Assembly (NCBI GenBank): GCA_021166835.1
Contig: JAJPEN010000084.1
Span: forward strand, 1 to 64,000
Source of the DNA: Burkholderiaceae bacterium
GTDB lineage: Bacteria > Pseudomonadota > Gammaproteobacteria > Burkholderiales > Burkholderiaceae
Direction of reading: 5' to 3'
DNA length: 64,000 nt
The notes below the pieces were generated by a model, which saw only the letters and a list, made by a program, of their open reading frames with translations, was not told the DNA's origin and ran no database searches. Below, piece after piece: positions 40,525-49,589 of the stretch; the first letter of the stretch is position 1, and every line of letters starts with the position of its first letter. Position numbers and translations under genes: made by a program.

Positions 40525-40932
40525 GTGGAACATCCGCAGACCCCGCTGCCGGCCGATCGCATTCCCGATCTGCGCGTGATGCCGATGCCGGCCGACGCCA
40601 ACGCGCACGGCGACGTTTTCGGCGGCTGGATCATGTCGCAAGTGGACATCGCGGGAGCCGTGCTGGCGATGCGACGGGCGAACGGCCGCGTGGCCACCGT
40701 CGCCGTCAACTCGTTCCTGTTCCGGCACCCGGTGTTCGTCGGCGACCTGCTCAGCTTCTACGCCGACATCGTGCGCGTAGGGCGCACGTCGATCACCGTG
40801 TTCGTCGAGGTCTACGCGCAGCGCAACCGGCTCGAGGACGAATGCGTGAAGGTGACCGAGGCTACGCTCACCTACGTGGCGACGGACGAGCAGCGAAGGC
40901 CGCGGGTGGTGCCGGAGGTGGGGCGGGGGTGA
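40525..40932 (+). CDS. YciA-like acyl-CoA thioesterase
   Basis: A 135-residue single hotdog domain that hydrolyses acyl-CoA. The family pattern is clear: PADANAHGDVFGGWIMSQVD with the catalytic Asp, followed by VAVNSFLFRHPVFVGDLLSF and VYAQRNRLEDECVKVTEATL. The short size and motif order fit YciA rather than the FadM or PaaI groups. Its natural acyl chain length cannot be told. The C-terminus has lost the Pro-rich end often seen. Divergent from the ABC exporter. Confidence 0.9.
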   Translation: MEHPQTPLPADRIPDLRVMPMPADANAHGDVFGGWIMSQVDIAGAVLAMRRANGRVATVAVNSFLFRHPVFVGDLLSFYADIVRVGRTSITVFVEVYAQRNRLEDECVKVTEATLTYVATDEQRRPRVVPEVGRG

Positions 40933-41018
40933 GGCGTCCGCCTGCTGCGCGGCTGACGTGCCATTGCCGCCCGCGCGCACGCCAGTTCCGGCCGCGCAAC
41001 CGCCTGTTGCGTTCTGGC

Positions 41019-41062
41019 CCGTGGAACGCATTCCACGGCGAGAAACGCTACTTTCCGTAGCG
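41019..41062 (-). terminator. Two hairpins between yciA-like and enoyl-CoA hydratase genes
   Basis: Hairpin A: CCGTGGAA/TTCCACGG around CGCA (41019-41038). Hairpin B: CGCTAC/GTAGCG with a 5-nt loop (41046-41062). On the minus strand hairpin B is followed by TTTCTC, a weak intrinsic terminator for the enoyl-CoA hydratase gene. Hairpin A could serve the plus-strand gene but lacks a T-run. The rest of 40933-41075 shows nothing. Confidence 0.45.
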
Positions 41063-41075
41063 GGCGCCGCAGAGC

Positions 41076-41843
41076 CTACACCCCGACCTTCGAGAAATCC
41101 GCCGGCCGCTTCTCCAGGAATGCGCTGAAAGCCTCGCGCGCAGCCGGCTCTCCCAGCATCCGCGCAAAGTAGCGGCCTTCCTCGATCATCTGCTCGCGCA
41201 CCGCGCCGGTAAACGAACGCTTCATCAGCGCCTTCGTCGCCAGAAGCGACGACAGCGGACGCGACGCGAGCTTCGCCGCCTGCGCCAGCGCAAAGCCTTC
41301 GACCTCACCGGCGGGCAGTACGCGGTTGACGATGCCGATCTCCCTGGCCTCGGCCGCGCCGAAAGGCTCTCCCAGCAGCAGCTTCTCCGCCGCACGCTGA
41401 TAGCCGACGACCGCCGGCAGCAGCAGGCTCGACGCCGCCTCCGGGCACAGGCCCAGGTGCACGAAAGGCAGCGACAGCGTCGCGTTCTCGCCCGCATAGA
41501 CGAGGTCGCAATGCAGCAGCATCGTCGTGCCGACGCCGATCGCCGGGCCGCAGACCGAAGCGACGAGCGGCTTGGGGAACGACGCGATCGCGCGCAGGAA
41601 GCGGAACACCGGCGCGTCGTCCTTCGTCGGCGGCTCGTTCAGGAAGTCAGACAGGTCGTTGCCCGCGGTAAAGGCATTCTCGCTGCCGGTGACGACGACG
41701 ACGCGCACCGCGGCGTCCTCCGTCGCCTGCACGAGCGCGTCGGCGAGCGCGCCGTACATCGCCGCGGTGATCGCGTTCTTGCGTTCGGGACGCGCGAAGC
41801 GCAGCACGCGCATGGAATCGAGGTTTTCGATGACGATGTTCAT
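41076..41843 (-). CDS. Enoyl-CoA hydratase/isomerase family protein
   Basis: A 255-residue crotonase-fold enzyme, expected to hydrate or isomerise enoyl-CoA in fatty acid or aromatic acid breakdown. Oxyanion-hole segments are NAFTAGNDLSDFL and CGPAIGVGTTMLLHCDLVYA; VHLGLCPEAASSLLLPAVVG is the second active-site helix, with Glu in place as in isomerase-like members. The C-terminal helix (FSAFLEKRPADFSKVGV) is typical. ATG 41843 has GGAG upstream (MNIVIENLDSMRVL). In related genomes an enoyl-CoA hydratase gene often follows fadA directly; here a parDE pair lies between them. Confidence 0.9.
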   Translation of the reverse strand: MNIVIENLDSMRVLRFARPERKNAITAAMYGALADALVQATEDAAVRVVVVTGSENAFTAGNDLSDFLNEPPTKDDAPVFRFLRAIASFPKPLVASVCGPAIGVGTTMLLHCDLVYAGENATLSLPFVHLGLCPEAASSLLLPAVVGYQRAAEKLLLGEPFGAAEAREIGIVNRVLPAGEVEGFALAQAAKLASRPLSSLLATKALMKRSFTGAVREQMIEEGRYFARMLGEPAAREAFSAFLEKRPADFSKVGV

Positions 41844-41911
41844 GTTCGTTCTCCAGCGAATCGAGGCGACGGGCGTTGCCCGCCTGTGTATCCGACGCGT
41901 CTGCTCGATAA

Positions 41912-42277
41912 CTATTCCCAGGATTCGTCGGGGTCCAGGTGCCGCGCCGGTTCCATGGCATCGTGCAGCACGCGCGCGACAGCGACGATGTCGCCTTCGA
42001 TGCGGTAGATCAGGAAGTGCCGAGGACGCCGCACGATACCCGCAATCGGGCGGGCGCGCCCGCGGCTCAGGCGCAAATGCCACGAGCGCACCCCGTCGCC
42101 CAACTCGGCACGCACTACGTTGCCGGGTCGATCCGGCTGCGTAGCTACATCGCGAAGTGCGGTGACGATCAATTTCTCGTAGCGCTTGCGCGCTGCAGCG
42201 CCGAAGTGCTCGTGGGTCCAGGCCAGAATGGCGATGAGATCGTGCTGCGCGGCGACGGACAGTCGATACCGCCTCAT
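41912..42277 (-). CDS. parE: ParE/RelE-family toxin
   Basis: 121 residues of the ParE/RelE superfamily, the toxin half of a type II toxin-antitoxin pair. The N-terminal strand and helix pair RYRLSVAAQHDLIAILAWTH and the core FLIYRIEGDIVAVARVLHDA are the recognised pattern. ParE toxins inhibit DNA gyrase while RelE toxins cut mRNA; the residues here do not decide which. The C-terminal MEPARHLDPDESWE resembles the H-x4-P-end region of ParE proteins. Its ATG overlaps the antitoxin stop (ATGA). Base composition is slightly less GC-rich than the flanking fad genes, as expected for an acquired module. Confidence 0.88.
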   Translation of the reverse strand: MRRYRLSVAAQHDLIAILAWTHEHFGAAARKRYEKLIVTALRDVATQPDRPGNVVRAELGDGVRSWHLRLSRGRARPIAGIVRRPRHFLIYRIEGDIVAVARVLHDAMEPARHLDPDESWE

Positions 42278-42567
42278 CGATTTCCGGCGGTCACCCGTTC
42301 GGCGGCCTGCTGGCCAAGTTGTGCAATGAAGTCTTCGAGCTGTTCATCGCCGACATCCACATAGCGGCCAGCATCGATGTCGTCCCATCCGCTGTCGGCG
42401 GCATCGCGCAGCGCGGCGATCCGTGCCGCTTCCCTGCGCTCGCGCTGCTCGACCAGACGTAATCCCTCGCGCAGGACTTCGCTGGCGTTCTGGTAGCGCC
42501 CGGTCTCTACCAACTCTTCGACGAACTCGTGTTGATGCTCGGTGAGCACCACGTTGCGCGTAGGCAT
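42274..42567 (-). CDS. parD: ParD-family antitoxin
   Basis: 97 residues, starting MPTRNVVLTEHQHEFVEELV. The first 45 residues form a ribbon-helix-helix DNA-binding domain (YQNASEVLREGLRLVEQRE); the acidic C-terminus (SGWDDIDAGRYVDVGD) wraps the toxin in this family. I use the ATG at 42567 because GAGGAGGAC lies upstream; the longer frame from 42639 begins inside the palindrome. ParD normally represses its own operon by binding an inverted repeat, which matches the 29-bp palindrome over this promoter. Confidence 0.9.
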   Translation of the reverse strand: MPTRNVVLTEHQHEFVEELVETGRYQNASEVLREGLRLVEQRERREAARIAALRDAADSGWDDIDAGRYVDVGDEQLEDFIAQLGQQAAERVTAGNR

Positions 42568-42599
42568 CGTCGCCGTCCTCCTCGTCGAGCAGTATGCGC

Positions 42600-42635
42600 A
42601 AGATAGCATCGATTGGCATTTAATGCCAATCGATG
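42600..42635 (-). promoter_or_regulatory. parDE promoter overlapped by a perfect 29-bp palindrome
   Basis: Minus strand -35 TTGGCA (42624-42629), 18-bp spacer, -10 TATCTT (42600-42605). A perfect palindrome spans 42607-42635: arms CATCGATTGGCATT and AATGCCAATCGATG with a single central T. It covers the -35 and the whole spacer, so a bound ParD-ParE complex would block the polymerase. It is also the most AT-rich spot of the region. Confidence 0.8.
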
Positions 42636-42666
42636 ACAAGGATAGGTACCCACATCCGGCCGGCCG

Positions 42667-43896
<1,230 letters not shown>

Positions 43897-43965
43897 CGAG
43901 TGCTCCTCGAATTCATCGATGCCGGAAGCGCGTGCTTCCTGCTTCATTCATCGTCGTGCGCGGCT

Positions 43966-46374
43966 TCAGTTCCGCACCGGCTTGCCCGTCTGCATCATCC
44001 CCATCACGCGCTCCTGCGTCTTCGGATGGTTCAGCAGCGACAGGAACGCGCGGCGCTCCAAGCCGAGGATCCATTCCTCGTCGACGATCGTTCCCTCGTC
44101 GACGTCGCCGCCGCACATCGCCTCGGCGATCAGCCGCGCGAGGTGGTAATCGTGCGCGCTGGCGAAGCCGCCGTCGCGCAGGTTCGCCAGCTGCGCCTGG
44201 ATCGTCGCCAGCACCGAGCGGCCGGCGACGGCGAACTTCGCGCGGCGCGGCGCGCGGTAGCCCGCCTCGCTCATCGCGAGCGCTTCGTTCAACGCGACGT
44301 ACAGCAGCTCGTAGCGGTTGAAGACGACGACGTCGGAGTCGAGCAGCCACCCGGTGGCCTGCGCCTCGAGCGCCGACTTCGCCACCTCGGCCATCGCGGC
44401 GGCCGTGAAGTACTTCTTCAGGAAGTGCAGCGAATAGGCCTCGGGCGCGGCCTGCTGCTCCTCGGTCGCGCGGCGCGCGCCATAGGTGAGGCCGCCGGCG
44501 CCCGGCACCAACCCGACGCCGACCTCGACGAGGCCGATGTAGCTCTCGAGATGCGCGACACGGCGCGCGCAATAGAGCAGCAGCTCGCAGCCGCCCCCCA
44601 GCGCCATGCCGGAGACGGCTGCCACCGTCGGCACCTGCGCGTAGCGCAGCCGCAGCATCGCTTCCTGCAGCCTGCGCTCGAGCGGCTCCACCGCCTTCGC
44701 TCCGCCGCTCATGAACACCGGCAGCATCGCCTGCAGGTCGGCGCCCACCGAGAACGGCTCGTCGGGCGACCAGACGACCAGCCCCCGATACTTCGTCTCG
44801 GCCAGCTCGACGCCGCGCATCAGCCCTTCGATGACGTCGGGGCCGATCGCGTGCATCTTCGAGCGGATCGACGCGATCAGCACTTCGCGATACGGGTCGC
44901 GATCGAGCGTCCACAGCCGGATCGAGTCGTTCTCGTAGACCGTCGTTCCGGCCGCGCGCGGGTCGAGCGCGTTCTCGCCCGCCACCGATGCGCGGAAAAT
45001 CTGCCGCGCATATACCGGCTGCTCCGAGCGCGGCACGAAGGCCTCGCGCGCCGGCGAGTACGAACCTTCGGCCTGATGCACGCCGCCGCGCTCGGCGACC
45101 TTGCCGGCGAACACCCATGCCGGAAGCGGCACCTTCGCCAGCGCCTTGCCCGCGTCGATGTCCTCGCGGATCCACTCGGCCACCTTCGTCCAGCCGGCCT
45201 GCTGCCAGACCTCGAAGGGCCCCTGCTCCATGCCGAAGCCGAAGCGCATCGCGAGGTCGACGTCGCGCGCGTTGTCGGCGATCTCCTCGAGCTTGGCCGC
45301 CGCGTAGTGGAAGCCGTCGCGCAGCAGCGACCAGACGAACTGCGCCTGCGGGTTCTTCGACTCGCGCAGCAGCGCGAGCCGCTCGCCCCAGGTCTTCTTC
45401 TTCAGCATGCGCACGACGGTCTCGTCGGCCTTCGCGCCCGAGGCGACGTAGTCGCCGCTCGCCGCATCGAAGCGCAGGATCTTCCCGCCGTCCTTGCGGT
45501 AGAAGCCCGCGCCCGACTTCTGGCCGAGCGCGCCGCGCCCGATCAGCGTCGAGAACACGGCCGGCGTCTCGTACAGCGGATGGAAAGGGTCGTCGCGCAG
45601 ATTGTCCTGCATCGTCTTCATCACGTGCCCGACGGTGTCCAGGCCGACCACGTCCGCCGTGCGGAAAGTGCCCGACTTCGCGCGGCCGAGCTTCGAGCCG
45701 GTGAGGTCGTCGACCACGTCGAAGCCCAGGCCGAAGCGCTCGGCCTCGCGCACCGTGGCGAGGATGCCGAAGATGCCGATCCGGTTGGCGATGAAGTTCG
45801 GCGTGTCCTTCGCGCGAATGCAGCCCTTGCCGAGCGTCGTCGTGAGAAAGGATTCGAGCTGGTCGACCACTGCGGGCGCGGTGTCGCGCGTCGGAATCAG
45901 CTCGACCAGGTGCATGTAGCGCGGCGGATTGAAGAAGTGCACGCCGCAGAAGCGCGCGCGCAGTTCCGCCGGCAGCCCCTCGGCAAGCCGGCCGATCGAC
46001 AGCCCGGAGGTGTTCGTCGCGAGAATCGCGTGCGGCGCGATCGCGGGCGCGACCTTCGAATACAGGTCGTGCTTCCAGTCGAACCGCTCGGCGATCGCCT
46101 CGATGACGAGATCGCAGTCGCGCAGCCGCTCGAGGTCGTCCTCGTAGTTGGCGACCGCTATTTCCGAGGCGAGATCGGCGCGCGCCAGCGGCGCCGGATT
46201 GAGCTTCTTCAGCGCCTCGACGGCCTTGGCCGCGATGCCGTTCTTCGGGCCTTCCTTCGCGGGCAGGTCGTAGAGCACGACCGCGACTTTCGCGTTCACC
46301 AGATGCGCGGCGATCTGCGCACCCATGACGCCGGCGCCGAGCACCGCTGCCTTCCTGACGATGAACTTGTCCAC
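43966..46374 (-). CDS. fadB: 3-hydroxyacyl-CoA dehydrogenase / enoyl-CoA hydratase fusion (GTG start)
   Basis: An 802-residue bifunctional beta-oxidation enzyme. The N-terminal NAD domain comes first (KAAVLGAGVMGAQIAAHLVN), then the dehydrogenase active site (ATNTSGLSIGRLA, GVHFFNPPRYMHLVELIP) and C-terminal dehydrogenase helices; the crotonase domain follows from about residue 500 (FSVGADLQAMLP, AAVSGMALGGGCELLLYCAR). This order is reversed compared with E. coli FadB and matches B. subtilis FadN and many betaproteobacterial enzymes. GTG 46374 (VDKFIVRKAAVLG) has GAGGAC upstream. Works with the thiolase encoded next. Confidence 0.94.
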   Translation of the reverse strand: MDKFIVRKAAVLGAGVMGAQIAAHLVNAKVAVVLYDLPAKEGPKNGIAAKAVEALKKLNPAPLARADLASEIAVANYEDDLERLRDCDLVIEAIAERFDWKHDLYSKVAPAIAPHAILATNTSGLSIGRLAEGLPAELRARFCGVHFFNPPRYMHLVELIPTRDTAPAVVDQLESFLTTTLGKGCIRAKDTPNFIANRIGIFGILATVREAERFGLGFDVVDDLTGSKLGRAKSGTFRTADVVGLDTVGHVMKTMQDNLRDDPFHPLYETPAVFSTLIGRGALGQKSGAGFYRKDGGKILRFDAASGDYVASGAKADETVVRMLKKKTWGERLALLRESKNPQAQFVWSLLRDGFHYAAAKLEEIADNARDVDLAMRFGFGMEQGPFEVWQQAGWTKVAEWIREDIDAGKALAKVPLPAWVFAGKVAERGGVHQAEGSYSPAREAFVPRSEQPVYARQIFRASVAGENALDPRAAGTTVYENDSIRLWTLDRDPYREVLIASIRSKMHAIGPDVIEGLMRGVELAETKYRGLVVWSPDEPFSVGADLQAMLPVFMSGGAKAVEPLERRLQEAMLRLRYAQVPTVAAVSGMALGGGCELLLYCARRVAHLESYIGLVEVGVGLVPGAGGLTYGARRATEEQQAAPEAYSLHFLKKYFTAAAMAEVAKSALEAQATGWLLDSDVVVFNRYELLYVALNEALAMSEAGYRAPRRAKFAVAGRSVLATIQAQLANLRDGGFASAHDYHLARLIAEAMCGGDVDEGTIVDEEWILGLERRAFLSLLNHPKTQERVMGMMQTGKPVRN

Positions 46375-46415
46375 TTGCTGTCCTCGTTGCGGGTTTGCTG
46401 CGAGTGGCGCGCGCT

Positions 46416-46961
46416 TCAGCGCTCGCGCACCCAGGTCTGCGTGCGGCCGAACAGCGGCGCGCCGATGAAGCCGCGCACCTCGAGGTGCTCGCCGCCGTCG
46501 ATGACGCGCATCCGGCTGCGATAGACCTTGCCGTTGTTCGGATCGAGGATGCGCCCGCCTTCGTACAGGCCGGGCTCGTCGCTGCTGGCGCGCATGCCGT
46601 CGATGATCTGCATGCCCTGCATCGGCTGGTCCTTGCGCTCGTCGGTGCACAGTTCGCACACGCCGTCGGTCCTCTCGGTGAGGATCTTCTCGATGCGGCC
46701 GTAGTAGACGCCGTCGCGCTCGGTGATGCGCACGAGCGCCTTCGGCTTCTTCGTCTCGTCGTCGATGTTGCGCCACAGTCCGACCGGCGAGCGCGCGTCG
46801 ACCGACGATTGCGCCTGCGCCTGCCCCTGCGCCTGCGCGTGCGCCGCCGGAGCCAGGGCGCCGACCGCGGCGCCGAAGGCCGCGACGGCGAGCATGCGCG
46901 CGAAGGGCATCGCGCGGGAAGCGCGCAGCGGCGCGCGCAAGAGTGCGGGAACCGTCGTCAT
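46416..46961 (-). CDS. DUF2147 exported protein
   Basis: 181 residues with a signal peptide (FARMLAVAAFGAAVGALAPAAHA) and a DUF2147 domain: SPVGLWRNIDDETKKPKALV, YYGRIEKIL, CELCTDERKDQPMQGMQII, GRILDPNNGKVYRSRM and LEVRGFIGAPLFGRTQTWVR. Function is unknown, although this domain often sits in fatty acid oxidation operons, and here it lies between fadE and fadB. The short Gln/Ala run after the signal (AQAQGQAQAQSS) is low complexity. A second ATG at residue 18 is a possible start. Confidence 0.9.
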   Translation of the reverse strand: MTTVPALLRAPLRASRAMPFARMLAVAAFGAAVGALAPAAHAQAQGQAQAQSSVDARSPVGLWRNIDDETKKPKALVRITERDGVYYGRIEKILTERTDGVCELCTDERKDQPMQGMQIIDGMRASSDEPGLYEGGRILDPNNGKVYRSRMRVIDGGEHLEVRGFIGAPLFGRTQTWVRER

Positions 46962-46974
46962 TGTCTTCGCCTCC

Positions 46975-48759
46975 TCAGAACCAGTCGACTTCGACGTTCA
47001 TCAGCGGCGCCGCGCCGGCGCGCGCGCTGCGGATCAGGCCCGCCGTCTCGGGAAGCAGCCTGGCGAAATAGAAGCGCGCGGTGGCGAGCTTCGCGCGGTA
47101 GAACGGATCGCCGGAATCGGCCCGATCGAGCGCGACGCGCGCCATGCGCGCCCAGAACCAGCCGAGCACGAGGTGGCCGATCACGCGCAGGTAATCGACG
47201 GCCGCCGCGCCCGCCTCGTCGGCGTTGCCGAAGGCCTTCATGCCGATCTCCATCGTCAGCTTCTCGACCTTCTGGCGCAGCTCCGACAGCGGATTCACGA
47301 ACTCGGCCATTTCCTCGTCGGTACCGTGCTCCTCGACGAAGGCGTCGACCAGCGCGCCGAACCTGCGCAGCTTCGCGCCGTTGTCGAGCAGCACCTTGCG
47401 ACCGAGCAGGTCGAGCGACTGGATCGTGTTCGTGCCCTCGTAGATCATGTTGATCCGCGCGTCGCGCACGTACTGCTCCATCCCCCATTCGCGGATGTAG
47501 CCGTGCCCGCCGTAGACCTGCAGCGCGAGGTTCGTCGACGCGAATCCGTTGTCGGTGAGGAAGGCCTTGACCACCGGCGTGAGCAGCGCGAGCAGTTCCT
47601 CGGCGGCGGCGCGCTCGTCCTCGTCCGGGTGCGCGGTGGCGATGTCCGCCTGCAGTCCGAGCCAGAAGGCGAAGGCGCGCGAGCCTTCGGCCCAGGCCTT
47701 CTGCGTGAGCAGCATGCGGCGCACGTCGGGGTGGACGATGATCGGGTCGGCCGGTTTGTCGGGCGCCTTCGCTCCGGTGAGCGAGCGCATCTGCAGCCGC
47801 TCCCTGGCGTAGTCGAGCGAGTTCTGGTAGGCGACCTCCATCAGGCCGAGCGACTGCATGCCCACGCCGATGCGCGCCGCGTTCATCATCACGAACATCG
47901 CCTGCAGGCCCTTGTTCGGCTCGCCGACCAGCGTACCGACGGCGCCGTCGAAGTCCAGCGCGCAGGTGGCGTTGCCGTGAATGCCCATCTTCTCCTCGAT
48001 GCGCGCGCAGCGCACCGCGTTGCGCGCGCCGAGCGAGCCGTCGGCGTTCGGCATGAACTTCGGCACGATGAAGAGCGAGATGCCGCGCGTGCCCGACGGC
48101 GCATCGGGCAGCCGCGCGAGCACCAGGTGCACGATGTTCTCGGCCCAGTCGTGCTCGCCCGACGAGATGAAGATCTTGTTGCCGGTGATGCGGTAGGTGC
48201 CGTCCGACTGCGGCTCGGCCTTCGTGCGCAGGATGCCCAGGTCGGTGCCGCACTGCGGCTCGGTCAGGCACATCGTCGCCATCCATTCGCCGGAGACGAT
48301 CTTCGGCAGGTACAGCGACTTCTGCTCGGGCGTGCCGTGCGCGCGCAGGGCGTCGTACGCGCCGTGCGTCAGGCCCGGGTACATCGCCCACGCCTGGTTG
48401 CCCGAGTTCATCATTTCCTGGAACGCGATGCCCACCGTCATCGGCAATCCCTGCCCGCCGTACTCGGGGTCGCAGGTGAGCGTGGGCCAGCCGCCGGCCT
48501 TGAACTGCTCCCAGGCCTCGCGAAAACCGGCCGGCGTGGTCACCACGCCGTCGTTCCAGTGGCAGCCCTCCTCGTCGCCGGAGCGGTTCAACGGAAACAG
48601 CACTTCGGAACAGAACTTGCCGCCTTCCTCGAGTACCTGGTCGATCAGCTCGCGACCGGTATCGGCGTAGGGAGGCAGGGTTTTCAGCGTCGATTCGGCG
48701 TCGAGCAGCTCGTGCATCACGAACTGCATGTCGCGCAGCGGCGGGGTGTAGCGGGCCAT
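46975..48759 (-). CDS. fadE: Acyl-CoA dehydrogenase, long-chain type with extra C-terminal domain
   Basis: A 594-residue flavoenzyme that introduces the first double bond in beta-oxidation. FAD-binding blocks MCLTEPQCGTDLGILRTKAE and ITGNKIFISSGEHD, the catalytic Glu in INMIYEGTNTIQSLDLL, and RIGVGMQSLGLMEVAYQNSL are clear. The last 130 residues are the DUF-like C-terminal domain of the 590-600 residue betaproteobacterial group (LVLGWFWARMARVALDR). No signal or membrane helix. Its start (MARYTPPLRDMQFVMHELLD) is 40 bp from a TetR operator candidate at 48799-48814, so it should be the first regulated gene of the operon. Confidence 0.95.
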   Translation of the reverse strand: MARYTPPLRDMQFVMHELLDAESTLKTLPPYADTGRELIDQVLEEGGKFCSEVLFPLNRSGDEEGCHWNDGVVTTPAGFREAWEQFKAGGWPTLTCDPEYGGQGLPMTVGIAFQEMMNSGNQAWAMYPGLTHGAYDALRAHGTPEQKSLYLPKIVSGEWMATMCLTEPQCGTDLGILRTKAEPQSDGTYRITGNKIFISSGEHDWAENIVHLVLARLPDAPSGTRGISLFIVPKFMPNADGSLGARNAVRCARIEEKMGIHGNATCALDFDGAVGTLVGEPNKGLQAMFVMMNAARIGVGMQSLGLMEVAYQNSLDYARERLQMRSLTGAKAPDKPADPIIVHPDVRRMLLTQKAWAEGSRAFAFWLGLQADIATAHPDEDERAAAEELLALLTPVVKAFLTDNGFASTNLALQVYGGHGYIREWGMEQYVRDARINMIYEGTNTIQSLDLLGRKVLLDNGAKLRRFGALVDAFVEEHGTDEEMAEFVNPLSELRQKVEKLTMEIGMKAFGNADEAGAAAVDYLRVIGHLVLGWFWARMARVALDRADSGDPFYRAKLATARFYFARLLPETAGLIRSARAGAAPLMNVEVDWF

Positions 48760-48787
48760 GGCGTCAACTCCTGAGGGGTGTTTTGCG

Positions 48788-49477
48788 CTAATCGAGCGCG
48801 ACCGAACGTTCGTACTTTTCAGGGGCGGAAACAGGCAAGCGCGGCGAGTAGGCCGCGATCACGCGATCGAAGGCGCGGCGCGCGCGCGTCACCGCGTCGG
48901 CGCTGTTGAGCAGCCGTGCATCGTGGTGAACGACGAGGACGATGCCGTAGATCGCGAAGAGGAGATCCTGCGGATCGACATCGCGCACCAGGTGCCCGGC
49001 GTCGATCGCCTGCTCGATCGCGCGCGTGCACTCGCGCTGCCATGAGCGGATCATCGCGACCAGCTCGTCGCGCACGTGCCCGCTGCGATCGTCGTATTCG
49101 GTGGCCGCCGAGATCCACACGCAGCCGCTCTCCGCCTCGGCGGCCGTGTGCGCGAGCCAGCGCTCGAAGATCGCGCGCAGGCGAGGCAGTCCGCGCTGCG
49201 CGCCGAGCGCGGGCAGCAGCACATCGTCGACGAAACGGCGCTCGTAGGTCTTCAGCACCGCGATCTGCAGATCCTCGCGCGAGCCGAAATGCGCGAAGAC
49301 GCCGCTCTTGGACATGCGCATGCGCGCGGCGAGCGCGCCGATGGTCAGCCCCTCGAGCCCGTCGCGCGCGGCAAGCTCCAGCGCCGCATCGACGATCGCG
49401 GCACGCGTCAGTTCGCCCTTCCTCGGCTTGCGCATCGGCTTCGGGGACGGACCAGGCTCGGCGGGGAGGATGCTCAT
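48788..49477 (-). CDS. TetR-family repressor of the fad operon
   Basis: 229 residues. The helix-turn-helix is at about 22-68 (AAIVDAALELAARDGLEGLT, IGALAARMRMSKSGVFAHFG), with the family HFGSREDL end. The C-terminal domain is of the YsiA/TetR_C type (RWLAHTAAEAESGCVWISAA). It lies directly upstream of and in the same direction as fadE, and a 16-bp motif TACGAACGKTCGKTCG occurs both before its own start (49490-49505) and inside its 3' end before fadE (48799-48814). An acyl-CoA sensor is the natural inference; the ligand is not known. No good ribosome site precedes the ATG at 49477; the ATG at residue 15 is an alternative. Confidence 0.9.
   Translation of the reverse strand: MSILPAEPGPSPKPMRKPRKGELTRAAIVDAALELAARDGLEGLTIGALAARMRMSKSGVFAHFGSREDLQIAVLKTYERRFVDDVLLPALGAQRGLPRLRAIFERWLAHTAAEAESGCVWISAATEYDDRSGHVRDELVAMIRSWQRECTRAIEQAIDAGHLVRDVDPQDLLFAIYGIVLVVHHDARLLNSADAVTRARRAFDRVIAAYSPRLPVSAPEKYERSVALD
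48799..48814 (-). promoter_or_regulatory. TetR operator candidate before fadE, inside the regulator gene
   Basis: Minus strand TACGAACGTTCGGTCG, containing the perfect 10-bp palindrome CGAACGTTCG. It lies within the last codons of the TetR gene and about 40 bp upstream of the fadE ATG. It matches the other site at 14 of 16 positions. Confidence 0.65.
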
Positions 49478-49489
49478 CGTGGGATTTTG

Positions 49490-49505
49490 CGAACGACCGT
49501 TCGTA
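49490..49505 (-). promoter_or_regulatory. TetR operator candidate before the regulator gene
   Basis: Minus strand TACGAACGGTCGTTCG, with half-sites CGAACG and CGTTCG two bases apart. It starts 13 bp upstream of the regulator's ATG, so self-repression is likely. Confidence 0.65.
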
Positions 49506-49589
49506 AACGATCGACTATACCCGATTTCCGGACCATGCCGCGATGGCCCCGCTTCGAAAACGGGAAACCGGTCTCTTCGCCTTCTCAGC

